Part shown: positions 8,459 through 15,518 of the stretch, in pieces
Layout: each line of letters starts with the position of its first letter
Numbering within the stretch: the stretch's first letter is position 1
Assembly (NCBI GenBank): GCA_022706865.1
Contig: JAKJBT010000032.1
Coordinates: forward strand, 1 to 17,660
Direction: 5' to 3'
DNA length: 17,660 nucleotides
From: Bacillota bacterium
GTDB lineage: Bacteria > Bacillota_A > Clostridia > Lutisporales > Lutisporaceae
The notes under the pieces: model-generated
Told to the model about the DNA's origin: nothing
The model's database searches: none
What the model saw: the letters and a program-made list of their open reading frames with translations, nothing else
Position numbers and translations under genes: made by a program

Positions 8459-9729
8459 TATTTCAACATCTCCAGGAATGCCTCTATCCTTGTCTTAAGC
8501 TGGCCTGTATCATCATTGCTGTAGTCTGTCTCTATGAATATTACCGGTATTCCCGCTTCTTTAAGAGCCTTTTCCACCTGCCTGTATTCAATGTTGTAAG
8601 TATGGCAGAACTGCAGATTGCAATATACAACACCGTCTGCGCCATATTCCTTTGCCAGCCTTACGATATCCTCTTCCCTTCCCTTGTTGGGAGTGAAGCA
8701 TGCGCAGTTTATATTCATATACCTGTCTGCCAGGGCCTTTATCATGCCTTCCATTGTTGTCTGAGTTTCATCAACCTCATTTTCAAAGTACCTTGTCCCT
8801 GTACAGGTTTCTTCACAGACAACCACTGCACCGCTCTCTTCTATCAGGTGATGCATTTTCCAGTTTGGTATTGCCATAGGAGTACCGGTTATCATTATTC
8901 TCGGGCTCTTCTCCGAAGCTGCTCCTATTCCCTTTTTGATCCTGTCTTCCAGCTCATCGCACAGCTTATTGGTCATTTCGATAAATCTTTCGGGATTGTC
9001 ATAGAACGCTATCTGTGAAACAAGAAGTGCATCTTTTCCGCTTATAGGAACATTAAGAGCTTTTCTTGCATTATACAGCCTCTGAAGTGCAGCCCTCTTT
9101 GTATTGCACAGCTTAATGGCCGACCCAAGCTTTTCTTCCGTAATCTTGTTTCCCGTCAATCCTTCAAGTACTGCTTTATATTCATATATTTCCTCTTCCC
9201 ATTTCTTATAGTCCTTATCCCTCTTCATCTGCGGAAGATCCATAACATAAACCGGTGCATATTCCCCAAGAACTTCATAGGCCTTTTTCTTTCCGTCGCA
9301 GGTGGTCTCACCGGTCAGCAAGTCACAGGACTGGAAGTACGGACAGGTTCCGCTGATTTTTGCGCCTACAATAGCCTTTACCAGTGGGCAAAGATTTCTG
9401 GGCAGTACTTTTTCGCCATCCTCAATCCAGAATTGCGAGCCTCCGCAAAGCCCGACCCCTATGGCTCCTGCTGCAAGTATCAGCTCGTCGGGTACAAATA
9501 CACAGAAGGTTCCTACTACCTTTCCTCCGGCCTTTTTATGGTCATCCAGCTCTTTTATCCTCAGCCCATGCACCTCAGAAACCACAAAGTTGTAATAATT
9601 CATCCCTTCAGGCCTGTTTTCCTGAATCAGGTATACTCCCCCGAATAATTGGGGCAGTGCCTCACAAAGCAAATCGTGTTTTTCGAGGTCCATTCCCAGG
9701 TTGCTCCAAAGCTCTCTGTAATCTGCCAT
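8458..9729 (-). CDS. 2-hydroxyacyl-CoA dehydratase family protein, likely double-cubane-cluster type
   Basis: This 423-residue protein belongs to the HgdB/FldB superfamily of oxygen-sensitive iron-sulfur enzymes. Family marks are TTCDGKKKA (142-150), CTGTRYFENEV (309-319) and the C-terminal GQLKTRIEAF (409-418). It has 15 cysteines, among them C76, C95, C114, C129, C135, C144, C305, C309, C342, C344, C370 and C375. That is many more than a canonical dehydratase subunit with one [4Fe-4S] cluster needs. A single-gene enzyme next to an activase, instead of paired A and B subunits, fits the double-cubane-cluster proteins (DCCP) and YjiM-like proteins. DCCP from Carboxydothermus carries an [Fe8S9] cluster and reduces small molecules such as acetylene. 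The physiological substrate is unknown. The ATG at 9729 has AAGGGGG 7 bases upstream. It is the first gene of its operon. Confidence 0.85.
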   Translation of the reverse strand: MADYRELWSNLGMDLEKHDLLCEALPQLFGGVYLIQENRPEGMNYYNFVVSEVHGLRIKELDDHKKAGGKVVGTFCVFVPDELILAAGAIGVGLCGGSQFWIEDGEKVLPRNLCPLVKAIVGAKISGTCPYFQSCDLLTGETTCDGKKKAYEVLGEYAPVYVMDLPQMKRDKDYKKWEEEIYEYKAVLEGLTGNKITEEKLGSAIKLCNTKRAALQRLYNARKALNVPISGKDALLVSQIAFYDNPERFIEMTNKLCDELEDRIKKGIGAASEKSPRIMITGTPMAIPNWKMHHLIEESGAVVVCEETCTGTRYFENEVDETQTTMEGMIKALADRYMNINCACFTPNKGREEDIVRLAKEYGADGVVYCNLQFCHTYNIEYRQVEKALKEAGIPVIFIETDYSNDDTGQLKTRIEAFLEMLK

Positions 9730-9804
9730 TTTTTTACCCCCTTAACATAATTGAGGCACTATGGCGTATTTAATTGCCTATAATGCCTGTTAACATATTT
9801 ATAT

Positions 9805-9832
9805 TTTATATCATCGGATTCAGATATAATAA
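9805..9832 (-). promoter_or_regulatory. candidate promoter of the dehydratase-like/DUF3343/activase operon
   Basis: On the minus strand an extended -10 TGATATAAA (9805-9813) lies 16 bases from a weak -35 TTATTA (9827-9832). It would give a leader of about 70 bases before the ATG at 9729. The region is very AT-rich, so chance matches are likely. A second weaker candidate has TTAACA at 9788-9793. Confidence 0.35.
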
Positions 9833-9901
9833 TTGTTTTTCGCTATAATGCGGCATGATAGTATTTAAAATATGAATACGTCCCGTGCCTGAAGCGCTCC
9901 A

Positions 9902-9930
9902 TTGAATTGTCCCCTGAGTTCTGTTAGAAT
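9902..9930 (+). promoter_or_regulatory. promoter of the EamA transporter gene
   Basis: TTGAAT (9902-9907) and TAGAAT (9925-9930) are separated by exactly 17 bases, with a TG one base before the -10 (extended -10). Transcription would start near 9937, about 26 bases upstream of the start codon. It lies in the 233-base gap shared with the divergent dehydratase-like operon. Confidence 0.6.
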
Positions 9931-9962
9931 CTATATATAAACACAGAAGGGACTATGCCATT

Positions 9963-10865
9963 ATGAACTATATAATAGCTAAATTAAAAAATGATAGAAC
10001 GAGATCTATCATTTTTATGATAATTGCAGCACTGCTGTGGAGTACGGGTGGCCTGCTGCTTAAAGGCCTGGATTTGAATCCGCTGGCGGTAGCCGGCTCC
10101 AGAAGCCTTGTAGCAGCACTGCTTATGCTTGCAATAATTAAGAAGCCCAGTCTGAAATTCAACATGTATAAGTTAGGTTTTGCCGTTGCCTTCGCAGCAA
10201 CCATGATATTGTATATTGCGGGAAATAAGCTTACAGCTGCCGCAAATGCGATTATGCTTCAGTATACGGCACCTATTTATGTAGCCCTTCTGGGGGCATG
10301 GTTCCTCAATGAGCCTACCTCCAGGCTGGATTGGGTTGCTATTTTTTTGACGGTTGGAGGCATGTTCCTCTTTTTCCTTGATGACCTTACACCAGGAAAC
10401 ATAATCGGAAACATATTGTCAATATTAAGCGGAGTATCCTTTGCTTTCGTTGTGATGATGCTCAGAAAACAAAAGGATCAATCACCCATAGAGCTGGTAT
10501 TCTGGGGCAACCTTCTTACTGCCGCAATAGGGGTTCCTTTTCTTCCGGGCTCTGCCCCGGACCGGTCAGACCTGGTTATGCTGGTTATTATAGGTTTGTT
10601 CCAGATCGGGCTGCCTTATGTGTTTTTTGCATATGGGACCAAACATGTTTCAGCCCTGGAAGCAGTATTAATACCTGTTCTGGAACCGATTCTGAATCCT
10701 GTGTGGGTATTCCTTATGATGGGGGAAAAACCGGGACGATTTGCACTGCTGGGCGGTTTCATAGTACTGCTTGCCATAGTCGGCAGGGGTGTAATCATTA
10801 CTCTTAAGGTAAATAAGCACAGAAAAGATATTCAAACAGCTTATAATAAGGAACCTCCTTTATAA
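9963..10865 (+). CDS. EamA/DMT superfamily permease
   Basis: This is an integral membrane protein of 300 residues with about ten hydrophobic segments arranged as two EamA repeats, the usual form of drug/metabolite transporter (RhaT-like) proteins in the inner membrane. The first repeat contains the typical ALLWSTGGLLLKG segment and the second the typical ALEAVLIPVLEPILNPVWVF segment. Members export or import small metabolites; the substrate cannot be told from sequence. The ATG at 9963 lies 12 bases from AGAAGG, and a three-codon reading frame (ATG CCA TTA TGA) sits in between and overlaps the start. It is the only plus-strand gene, with its own promoter. Its stop codon abuts the stop of the convergent dehydratase gene. 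Confidence 0.9.
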   Translation: MNYIIAKLKNDRTRSIIFMIIAALLWSTGGLLLKGLDLNPLAVAGSRSLVAALLMLAIIKKPSLKFNMYKLGFAVAFAATMILYIAGNKLTAAANAIMLQYTAPIYVALLGAWFLNEPTSRLDWVAIFLTVGGMFLFFLDDLTPGNIIGNILSILSGVSFAFVVMMLRKQKDQSPIELVFWGNLLTAAIGVPFLPGSAPDRSDLVMLVIIGLFQIGLPYVFFAYGTKHVSALEAVLIPVLEPILNPVWVFLMMGEKPGRFALLGGFIVLLAIVGRGVIITLKVNKHRKDIQTAYNKEPPL

Positions 10866-10879
10866 CATTGAGGCTCCTT
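10848..10879 (+). terminator. possible terminator hairpin spanning two convergent gene ends
   Basis: AAGGAACCTC (10848-10857) and GAGGCTCCTT (10870-10879) form a 10-base stem with one mismatch and a 12-base loop, followed on the plus strand by CTTTTG. The stem includes the last codons of the EamA gene and the last codons of the opposing dehydratase gene. On the minus strand the mismatch becomes a G-U pair, but no T run follows (ATTATAAG), so it is more likely a plus-strand terminator. Confidence 0.4.
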
Positions 10880-12575
10880 CTTTTGTATGTCCTGCCATTT
10901 TACCATACAATCCAAGAATTCCAGCGTTCTTTATCGTTCTGGGCGCCCATTCATCTGCACGCTTCATCAATTCCGTTTTAACCTCAGCTTCGGTTTTCTT
11001 CTGACTCTTCCAACCGATGATATCTAATTTCCTTTTCTTAATATCTATGCAAATTAAATCATCTTCATGAACCATTGCGATAGGCCCCCCATCCGCAGCC
11101 TCCGGTGAGACATGGCCAATTGCCGGCCCTCTGGTTGCGCCGGAAAAACGTCCGTCCGTGATTAGCGCTGTGGTTGAAACCAACTCCGGCCTGTTGTATA
11201 TGGCTTCTGTTGTTTTAAGCATCTCCGGCATTCCCGCGCCTTTAGGCCCCTCATAACGGATAATAATGACATCACCGGGATTAATACTCCCATTTAATAT
11301 GGCATGAATAGCATCCTCTTCACTATCAAAGGGTTTTGCGGGGCCTATATGAAAATGCATCTCCGGAACTGCTGCCGAATGTTTTACTACCGACCCTTCC
11401 GGTGCAATATTTCCCGTAAGTACTGCCAAGCCGCCTCCGGTATAATAAGGTTCATCCAGGCTCTGAATTACTTGTTCCTTCTTTAATCCGTAGTTTTTCA
11501 TGTACATTTCTGTTCTCCTGAAATAGCCTTCATTCTCCAAATCCTCCAGGTTCTCGCCAACGGTTTTTCCTGTCACTGTCATTGCATCTAAGTGGAGGAA
11601 CTCTTTTAAGGCCTTCATGACGGCGGGAACTCCTCCTGCAAACCAGAACAATTGTGTCGGCCAATGCCCGGCTGTTTTTATTCCGGCCAGAACGGGTATT
11701 TTTTGATGAATGCGATCAAAGTCCCAGGGAGTTATGGATATACCCGCCTGTCCGGCAATTGCCGGAAGATGAAGAAGGGCATTGGTAGAACCTGCAACCG
11801 CTGCGTGCACCATAATGGCATTTTCAAAAGCTTCCCGTGTAAGCACTCTTTGAGGTGTAATGCCTGCCGCTATAAGCTTCATCACCTGCCTGCCTGCTTT
11901 TTGGCTCATCTGATTAATCATCGTCATATTTGCAGGCATTAATGCATTGCCCGGAAGGGACATACCCAGTGCTTCAGACATTACCTGCATGGTGCTGGCT
12001 GTCCCCATATACTGACAGGCACCGCATGTTGGACAAGCATTCTGTTGATAATACATTTGTTCAGCTGTGCTCATCATGCCTTGGGCTGCCAGATCCGCTG
12101 CTTCATAGCATTTTTCCGCAGATATAAAATCGGGCCCCGGGGCCATAGATCCGCCGCAAAAGTGAAGGGCGGGAACCTCTAAGCGAGCCAGTGTCATAAG
12201 ATGAGCCGGCACAGATTTATCGCAGGAAGAAAATGCAATTATCCCATCAAAAGGAACTGAGCGGGCATGTATTTCCATCATGGCTGACATTATATCCCTG
12301 GATAAGAGGGAATAATTCATCCCGTCATGTCCCGTGGCAACTCCGTCACAAATGTCCGTCACAGTATATTCTGACGGTTTTCCGCCATGCTTATAAATAC
12401 TTATCTTAGCCTCATGAACAAGCTGGGCTAAATGCCTGCTGCCCGGATGGCTGTCACCATAAGAGCTTTCTAAAAGAATCTGGGGCTTGGATAGATCTTC
12501 CGCTGCCCAGCCGCTGCCCAGCCATAGAGGATCTATTTCAGGGCTGAGTTTACGACTTTTCTGACTATGTAACAT
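10860..12575 (-). CDS. IlvD/Edd family dehydratase (probable sugar-acid or hydroxy-acid dehydratase)
   Basis: This is an iron-sulfur dehydratase of the dihydroxy-acid/6-phosphogluconate/aldonate dehydratase family, which removes water from 2,3-dihydroxy acids to give 2-keto-3-deoxy acids. About 571 residues is normal. Visible motifs are ICDGVATGHDGM (from residue 75), SSCDKSVPAHLM (C118) and CGACQYMGTASTM (C187). At the place where IlvD and arabinonate dehydratase have the cluster cysteine in PCNxHL, this protein has PGSRHL (G45). It is therefore not a standard three-cysteine [2Fe-2S] member, and branched-chain amino acid synthesis is an unlikely role. The ATG at 12575 is preceded by GGGAGAGGG; an upstream in-frame TTG (12590) overlaps that site and is rejected. 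It is the last gene of the transporter/UxaA operon, 24 bases after the large UxaA subunit. Confidence 0.9.
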   Translation of the reverse strand: MLHSQKSRKLSPEIDPLWLGSGWAAEDLSKPQILLESSYGDSHPGSRHLAQLVHEAKISIYKHGGKPSEYTVTDICDGVATGHDGMNYSLLSRDIMSAMMEIHARSVPFDGIIAFSSCDKSVPAHLMTLARLEVPALHFCGGSMAPGPDFISAEKCYEAADLAAQGMMSTAEQMYYQQNACPTCGACQYMGTASTMQVMSEALGMSLPGNALMPANMTMINQMSQKAGRQVMKLIAAGITPQRVLTREAFENAIMVHAAVAGSTNALLHLPAIAGQAGISITPWDFDRIHQKIPVLAGIKTAGHWPTQLFWFAGGVPAVMKALKEFLHLDAMTVTGKTVGENLEDLENEGYFRRTEMYMKNYGLKKEQVIQSLDEPYYTGGGLAVLTGNIAPEGSVVKHSAAVPEMHFHIGPAKPFDSEEDAIHAILNGSINPGDVIIIRYEGPKGAGMPEMLKTTEAIYNRPELVSTTALITDGRFSGATRGPAIGHVSPEAADGGPIAMVHEDDLICIDIKKRKLDIIGWKSQKKTEAEVKTELMKRADEWAPRTIKNAGILGLYGKMAGHTKEGASML

Positions 12576-12599
12576 ATAACCCTCTCCCAAGTGTTTAAT

Positions 12600-13775
12600 T
12601 TACAATGTGGGCCCGATGCGGTGAAAACCGAATTCTCTGTGACCCAGTCTTTCCGCCGCCACCAGTTCACCTTCTGCGACCCTTAATGCGTATGAAAAAA
12701 TTTTTTTGCCTGCGTCCTCTATGCTTAATCCCTCGGATAGGATCGGTGACAGGTCTAAATCAATATTTTCCGCCATGTTTTGCGCTATATCCTTATTGGC
12801 CGTAATCTTAATTACGGGAGCATAAGCAAATCCCATAGGAGTGCCTCTCCCGGTGGTAAAAAGAACTAAATGGGCTCCTCCGGATACCAGTCCGCAGGTG
12901 CAGGCCAAATCATTGCCCGGTGTATCCATAAATGTCAGTCCCGGTGTTGTTGCAGCATACCCGTATTCGATGGCATCCGTAATGGAACCGGTACCTGTTT
13001 TGCAGATACCGCCTAAAGACTTTTCCTCAATGGTGCTCAAGCCCCCGTCGATATTTCCCGGTGACGGCTGGGCGCCCCTGATGTCCACATGCATTCTTTC
13101 GGCAGCCTTTTCAACGCTATTGACCTTTGCCTTTATAAAATCTCCGACCTGTTCATTCTTTGCCCGTCGAACCAAGATATGCTCAGCTCCCAATAATTCC
13201 GTAGTTTCTCCAAAGACAACCTTTGCCCCCATTGAAACGAACATGTCGCTGCATATGCCCACTGCGGGATTGGCGGCTATGCCCGAGGAATAATCGGAAC
13301 CACCGCATTCCAGGCCCACTACCAGATGCCGGGGGGATATGGAGATCCTCTTGTCATATTTATTCATTATTCCATTTAATTCCCTGCAAAACTCTATACC
13401 TTGTGCAATAGCCCTGCTGGTTCCGCCTGTTTTTTGAATTTCCAGGGAAAAAACCGGCTTCCTGCTTTCTCTGATCCTGTCTGCCAATACCTGAGCACTG
13501 ATTTCTTCACAGCCTAAGCCTACAACAACGACTCCCCCTACATTCGGATGAAAACCGGCGGCAGCCAGAATACGAAATGTCAATTCTGCATCGGCACCAA
13601 GCTGATCACATCCGTAAGGGTGTGTACAGACAATACTGCCCGGAACCTGACGGGCTACAGACTCTGCAACATGGTTGGCGCATGCCACAGTCGAAATCAC
13701 CGCCAAGTGATTACGGATGCCGAAAGATCCGTCGGCTCTGACATACATTTTAATCTCCGGAACTGATTTGACCAT
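12600..13775 (-). CDS. UxaA-type dehydratase large subunit (altronate/galactarate dehydratase or SuyB-like)
   Basis: This is the catalytic domain of the UxaA/GarD family, encoded here as a separate protein of about 391 residues. Family motifs are RADGSFGIRN (13-22), HPYGCDQ (C56), GLGCEE (C89), GLECGGSDYSSG (154-165), ANPAVG (168-173), QPSPGNIDGGLSTIEEKSLG and FTTGRGTPMG. Known relatives are iron-dependent altronate and galactarate dehydratases and (2R)-sulfolactate sulfo-lyase SuyB, which is also split from its small subunit. The sequence alone does not decide between them; the neighbouring IlvD/Edd dehydratase favours a sugar acid. The ATG at 13775 has GAGAGGTG 6 bases upstream; a GTG at 13784 overlaps that site and is less likely. 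It overlaps the small subunit gene by 26 bases. Confidence 0.9.
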   Translation of the reverse strand: MVKSVPEIKMYVRADGSFGIRNHLAVISTVACANHVAESVARQVPGSIVCTHPYGCDQLGADAELTFRILAAAGFHPNVGGVVVVGLGCEEISAQVLADRIRESRKPVFSLEIQKTGGTSRAIAQGIEFCRELNGIMNKYDKRISISPRHLVVGLECGGSDYSSGIAANPAVGICSDMFVSMGAKVVFGETTELLGAEHILVRRAKNEQVGDFIKAKVNSVEKAAERMHVDIRGAQPSPGNIDGGLSTIEEKSLGGICKTGTGSITDAIEYGYAATTPGLTFMDTPGNDLACTCGLVSGGAHLVLFTTGRGTPMGFAYAPVIKITANKDIAQNMAENIDLDLSPILSEGLSIEDAGKKIFSYALRVAEGELVAAERLGHREFGFHRIGPTL

Positions 13776-14067
13776 GCAAGTCACCTCTCCCCCTTAAGCT
13801 TTCAAGGTTATGTATATGGACCCATTGCCCCTGCCGGATCACTGTTTTTGACCGTCCGATTCTTTCCCCGTACTTTTTTATTGAGGACTGTATATCGATA
13901 AATGTCAATGCAACCTTGTGCCCCCGGGGAATTCTCTCCAAAGCAGAAAAGGTTGATACGGCTGAACCGGATATATCCAGCACCGTGATGAGATCACCGG
14001 AAGCTGCATCATTCATCAGCGTTGCCACATTATCACCGGAATTCAATTGAAGCGCTTGCACCTCCAT
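13750..14067 (-). CDS. UxaA-type dehydratase small subunit, SAF domain
   Basis: This is a protein of about 105 residues with the SAF domain that forms the N-terminal part of one-piece altronate dehydratases and the whole of SuyA. Typical residues are GDNV (12-15), RGHKVAL (H50), SIKKYGERIG (62-71) and GQWVHIHN with H84 and H86. It presumably pairs with the large subunit encoded just downstream, whose start lies inside this gene, so the two are probably made in equal amounts. The C-terminal tail after HIHNLES is arginine- and glycine-rich and lies partly in the overlap. The ATG at 14067 is preferred over a GTG at 14070, with AGGTGG 7 bases upstream. It starts 4 bases after the LarA-like gene ends. 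Confidence 0.9.
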   Translation of the reverse strand: MEVQALQLNSGDNVATLMNDAASGDLITVLDISGSAVSTFSALERIPRGHKVALTFIDIQSSIKKYGERIGRSKTVIRQGQWVHIHNLESLRGRGDLHGQISSGD

Positions 14068-14071
14068 CACA

Positions 14072-15334
14072 TCACCACCTGAAATTCAGAAGCTTTCCTG
14101 AAGCGTCAAACTGCAGTTCTTCCAATTCTCCTATGATATCCAGCCGGGTGTCGGACTGCACCTCTTCTATCAGTGCTTCAGAGACAGCCATTTCTTCAAG
14201 AGAGGATGTATTTTTGATATAAACCATCCTGACTTTTGAAAACTCCACTGCTCCCAACGTAGTTAAAGCTGATTCCAATGCCTCCCTGTCATCAGCAGCT
14301 ACACAAGGGATAAAGCCCTGTTCGGGTGCCATTGAAGATATACAGTTGAATCCTGTCCTGTGCAAATCTATCGATTCAAAAACTTCCCGAGTCGTAATAT
14401 CAGCCAGGCCTATGCCCACTGCATTACCGTGGGACTCCTCTGTAAGCCCCAATACAACGATCCTTGCAATTTGGGGCTTGTCCGGTTCCTTTTGCCCCCT
14501 GATACGGATACGTCCAATAACCTTTGTATCCATTCCGGTACCCGAGATGTTCTTTCCTATCTCCCCGACCGCCAGAACATCCAAATAGGTAAAGGGAAGC
14601 TTAATGGCAGATTCCTTATATTTAGCCAGCATAAGTTTTTCTTTTTCCACAATTTCGCCAGGTAAAAAAGCTCCGATCTCCGCTGTCTCGCTCTTCCAAT
14701 TCTCCAGAATTCCCACAGCAAACAGCACCGGCAGCTTGCTTATCATAACCTCGGCCACTTCAGTGATGACCTTCTCATAGCCTTTGATAATGGCATGGGA
14801 ATGCGTGGTATAAGCACCCTTTTCACTGCCTAAACCAATGGCAAACATTTTACAGATACCGCTCTCTATTTCGCCGCTAAAATCCGTATGGGCCTTTATC
14901 CTGTTAACCACTACCAGGCCGTCCATTTTCACGGCTTCGCTGTTACAGTATACCGGGACTCCAGATGGGGTTTCTCCAAGCAGTACCGTATCAATACAGC
15001 ACCTGGCCGGAGCTCCTACGGATTCTTCAGTTATGCCAAGGCTGGCCAGAACCTCACGCTGGCCTTCCAGGGCACCTCCCCCGTGTGTACCCATTGAGGG
15101 AATGAGAATCGGATTACCCCCTGCCGCCTTAATATAGTCCGCAACAGTTTTTAATATTAAAGGAATGTTTTTGATTCCGCGGCTTCCCGCCGTGATACCG
15201 ATATCTTTTCCCTCCAGATTCATTTGTCGAACCTTTATACTGTCCAAGGCCTGGCATACACCGGCATGGACATCTGCAAGCTCTTGCGAGGGCATATTCT
15301 GCTTGATCCTAATCATTCGGGGAAACACAATCAT
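14072..15334 (-). CDS. LarA/DUF2088-like protein, possible hydroxy-acid racemase or epimerase
   Basis: This 420-residue protein resembles the LarA (DUF2088) superfamily, whose characterised members are nickel-pincer-cofactor racemases and epimerases of 2-hydroxy acids, including a D-gluconate 2-epimerase. Similar features are GITAGSRGI (SR at 51-52), a Rossmann-like second half, GTHGG (H84) and NRIKAHTDFSGEIESGICKM (H149, K162) followed by THSH (H178, H180). The region around the cofactor lysine differs from canonical LarA, where the lysine follows the histidine by ten residues in a glycine-rich loop. Here the nearest lysine is 13 residues on. The protein may therefore be a relative with a different activity. 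No larB, larC or larE cofactor genes are in the window. The ATG at 15334 is favoured over GTG at 15337 because AAGGA then lies 7 bases upstream. It precedes the split UxaA genes by 4 bases. Confidence 0.8.
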   Translation of the reverse strand: MIVFPRMIRIKQNMPSQELADVHAGVCQALDSIKVRQMNLEGKDIGITAGSRGIKNIPLILKTVADYIKAAGGNPILIPSMGTHGGGALEGQREVLASLGITEESVGAPARCCIDTVLLGETPSGVPVYCNSEAVKMDGLVVVNRIKAHTDFSGEIESGICKMFAIGLGSEKGAYTTHSHAIIKGYEKVITEVAEVMISKLPVLFAVGILENWKSETAEIGAFLPGEIVEKEKLMLAKYKESAIKLPFTYLDVLAVGEIGKNISGTGMDTKVIGRIRIRGQKEPDKPQIARIVVLGLTEESHGNAVGIGLADITTREVFESIDLHRTGFNCISSMAPEQGFIPCVAADDREALESALTTLGAVEFSKVRMVYIKNTSSLEEMAVSEALIEEVQSDTRLDIIGELEELQFDASGKLLNFRW

Positions 15335-15348
15335 CACCCTTTCCTTAA

Positions 15349-15426
15349 TGCATTCACTCCAATGTTTCCGCCGATCGCGTCACAGACATGATGATCGGAT
15401 CAGAAAGGAGCATTGGAGTGAATACA
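15349..15426 (-). promoter_or_regulatory. nested inverted repeat upstream of the LarA-like gene
   Basis: A perfect 13-base inverted repeat, ATTCACTCCAATG (15352-15364) and CATTGGAGTGAAT (15411-15423), encloses a second one, CCGATC (15371-15376) and GATCGG (15393-15398). It lies in the 181-base gap between dctM and the LarA-like gene, ending about 15 bases before the start codon. It could be a folded leader element or a pair of operator half-sites 59 bases apart. The sequence alone does not decide which. Confidence 0.6.
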
Positions 15427-15454
15427 ATCACTTTGCAGTTAATTTTTCAAAGTA
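15426..15454 (-). promoter_or_regulatory. weak candidate promoter for the larA-like/uxaA/ilvD genes
   Basis: On the minus strand TTGAAA is followed after 17 bases by TTGTAT, with TG one base before it. The -10 matches only three of six consensus bases. If used, transcription would start at the edge of the nested inverted repeat, which would then occupy the leader. This would allow the enzyme genes to be expressed apart from the transporter genes. Confidence 0.25.
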
Positions 15455-15518
15455 TTTATCATGAAGTGTAATATTTCTTCATGGACTTTTCTACTTAGTT
15501 ATGAAGTCCGCCCAAGGA

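Noticed and set aside
9889..9900. Possible catabolite-repression (cre-like) sequence TGAAGCGCTCCA upstream of the EamA promoter
   Set aside because: It is two bases shorter than the cre pattern and matches only its core, so it is not supported.
10860..12575. Biosynthetic dihydroxy-acid dehydratase (ilvD) call for the IlvD/Edd gene
   Set aside because: The PCNxHL cluster cysteine is absent, no branched-chain amino acid genes are nearby, and the gene closes a transporter/sugar-acid operon.
15460..15509. Short inverted repeats CATGAAG/CTTCATG and GGACTT/AAGTCC after dctM
   Set aside because: Arms are only 6-7 bases with mixed loops and no T run follows, so neither a terminator nor an operator can be claimed.
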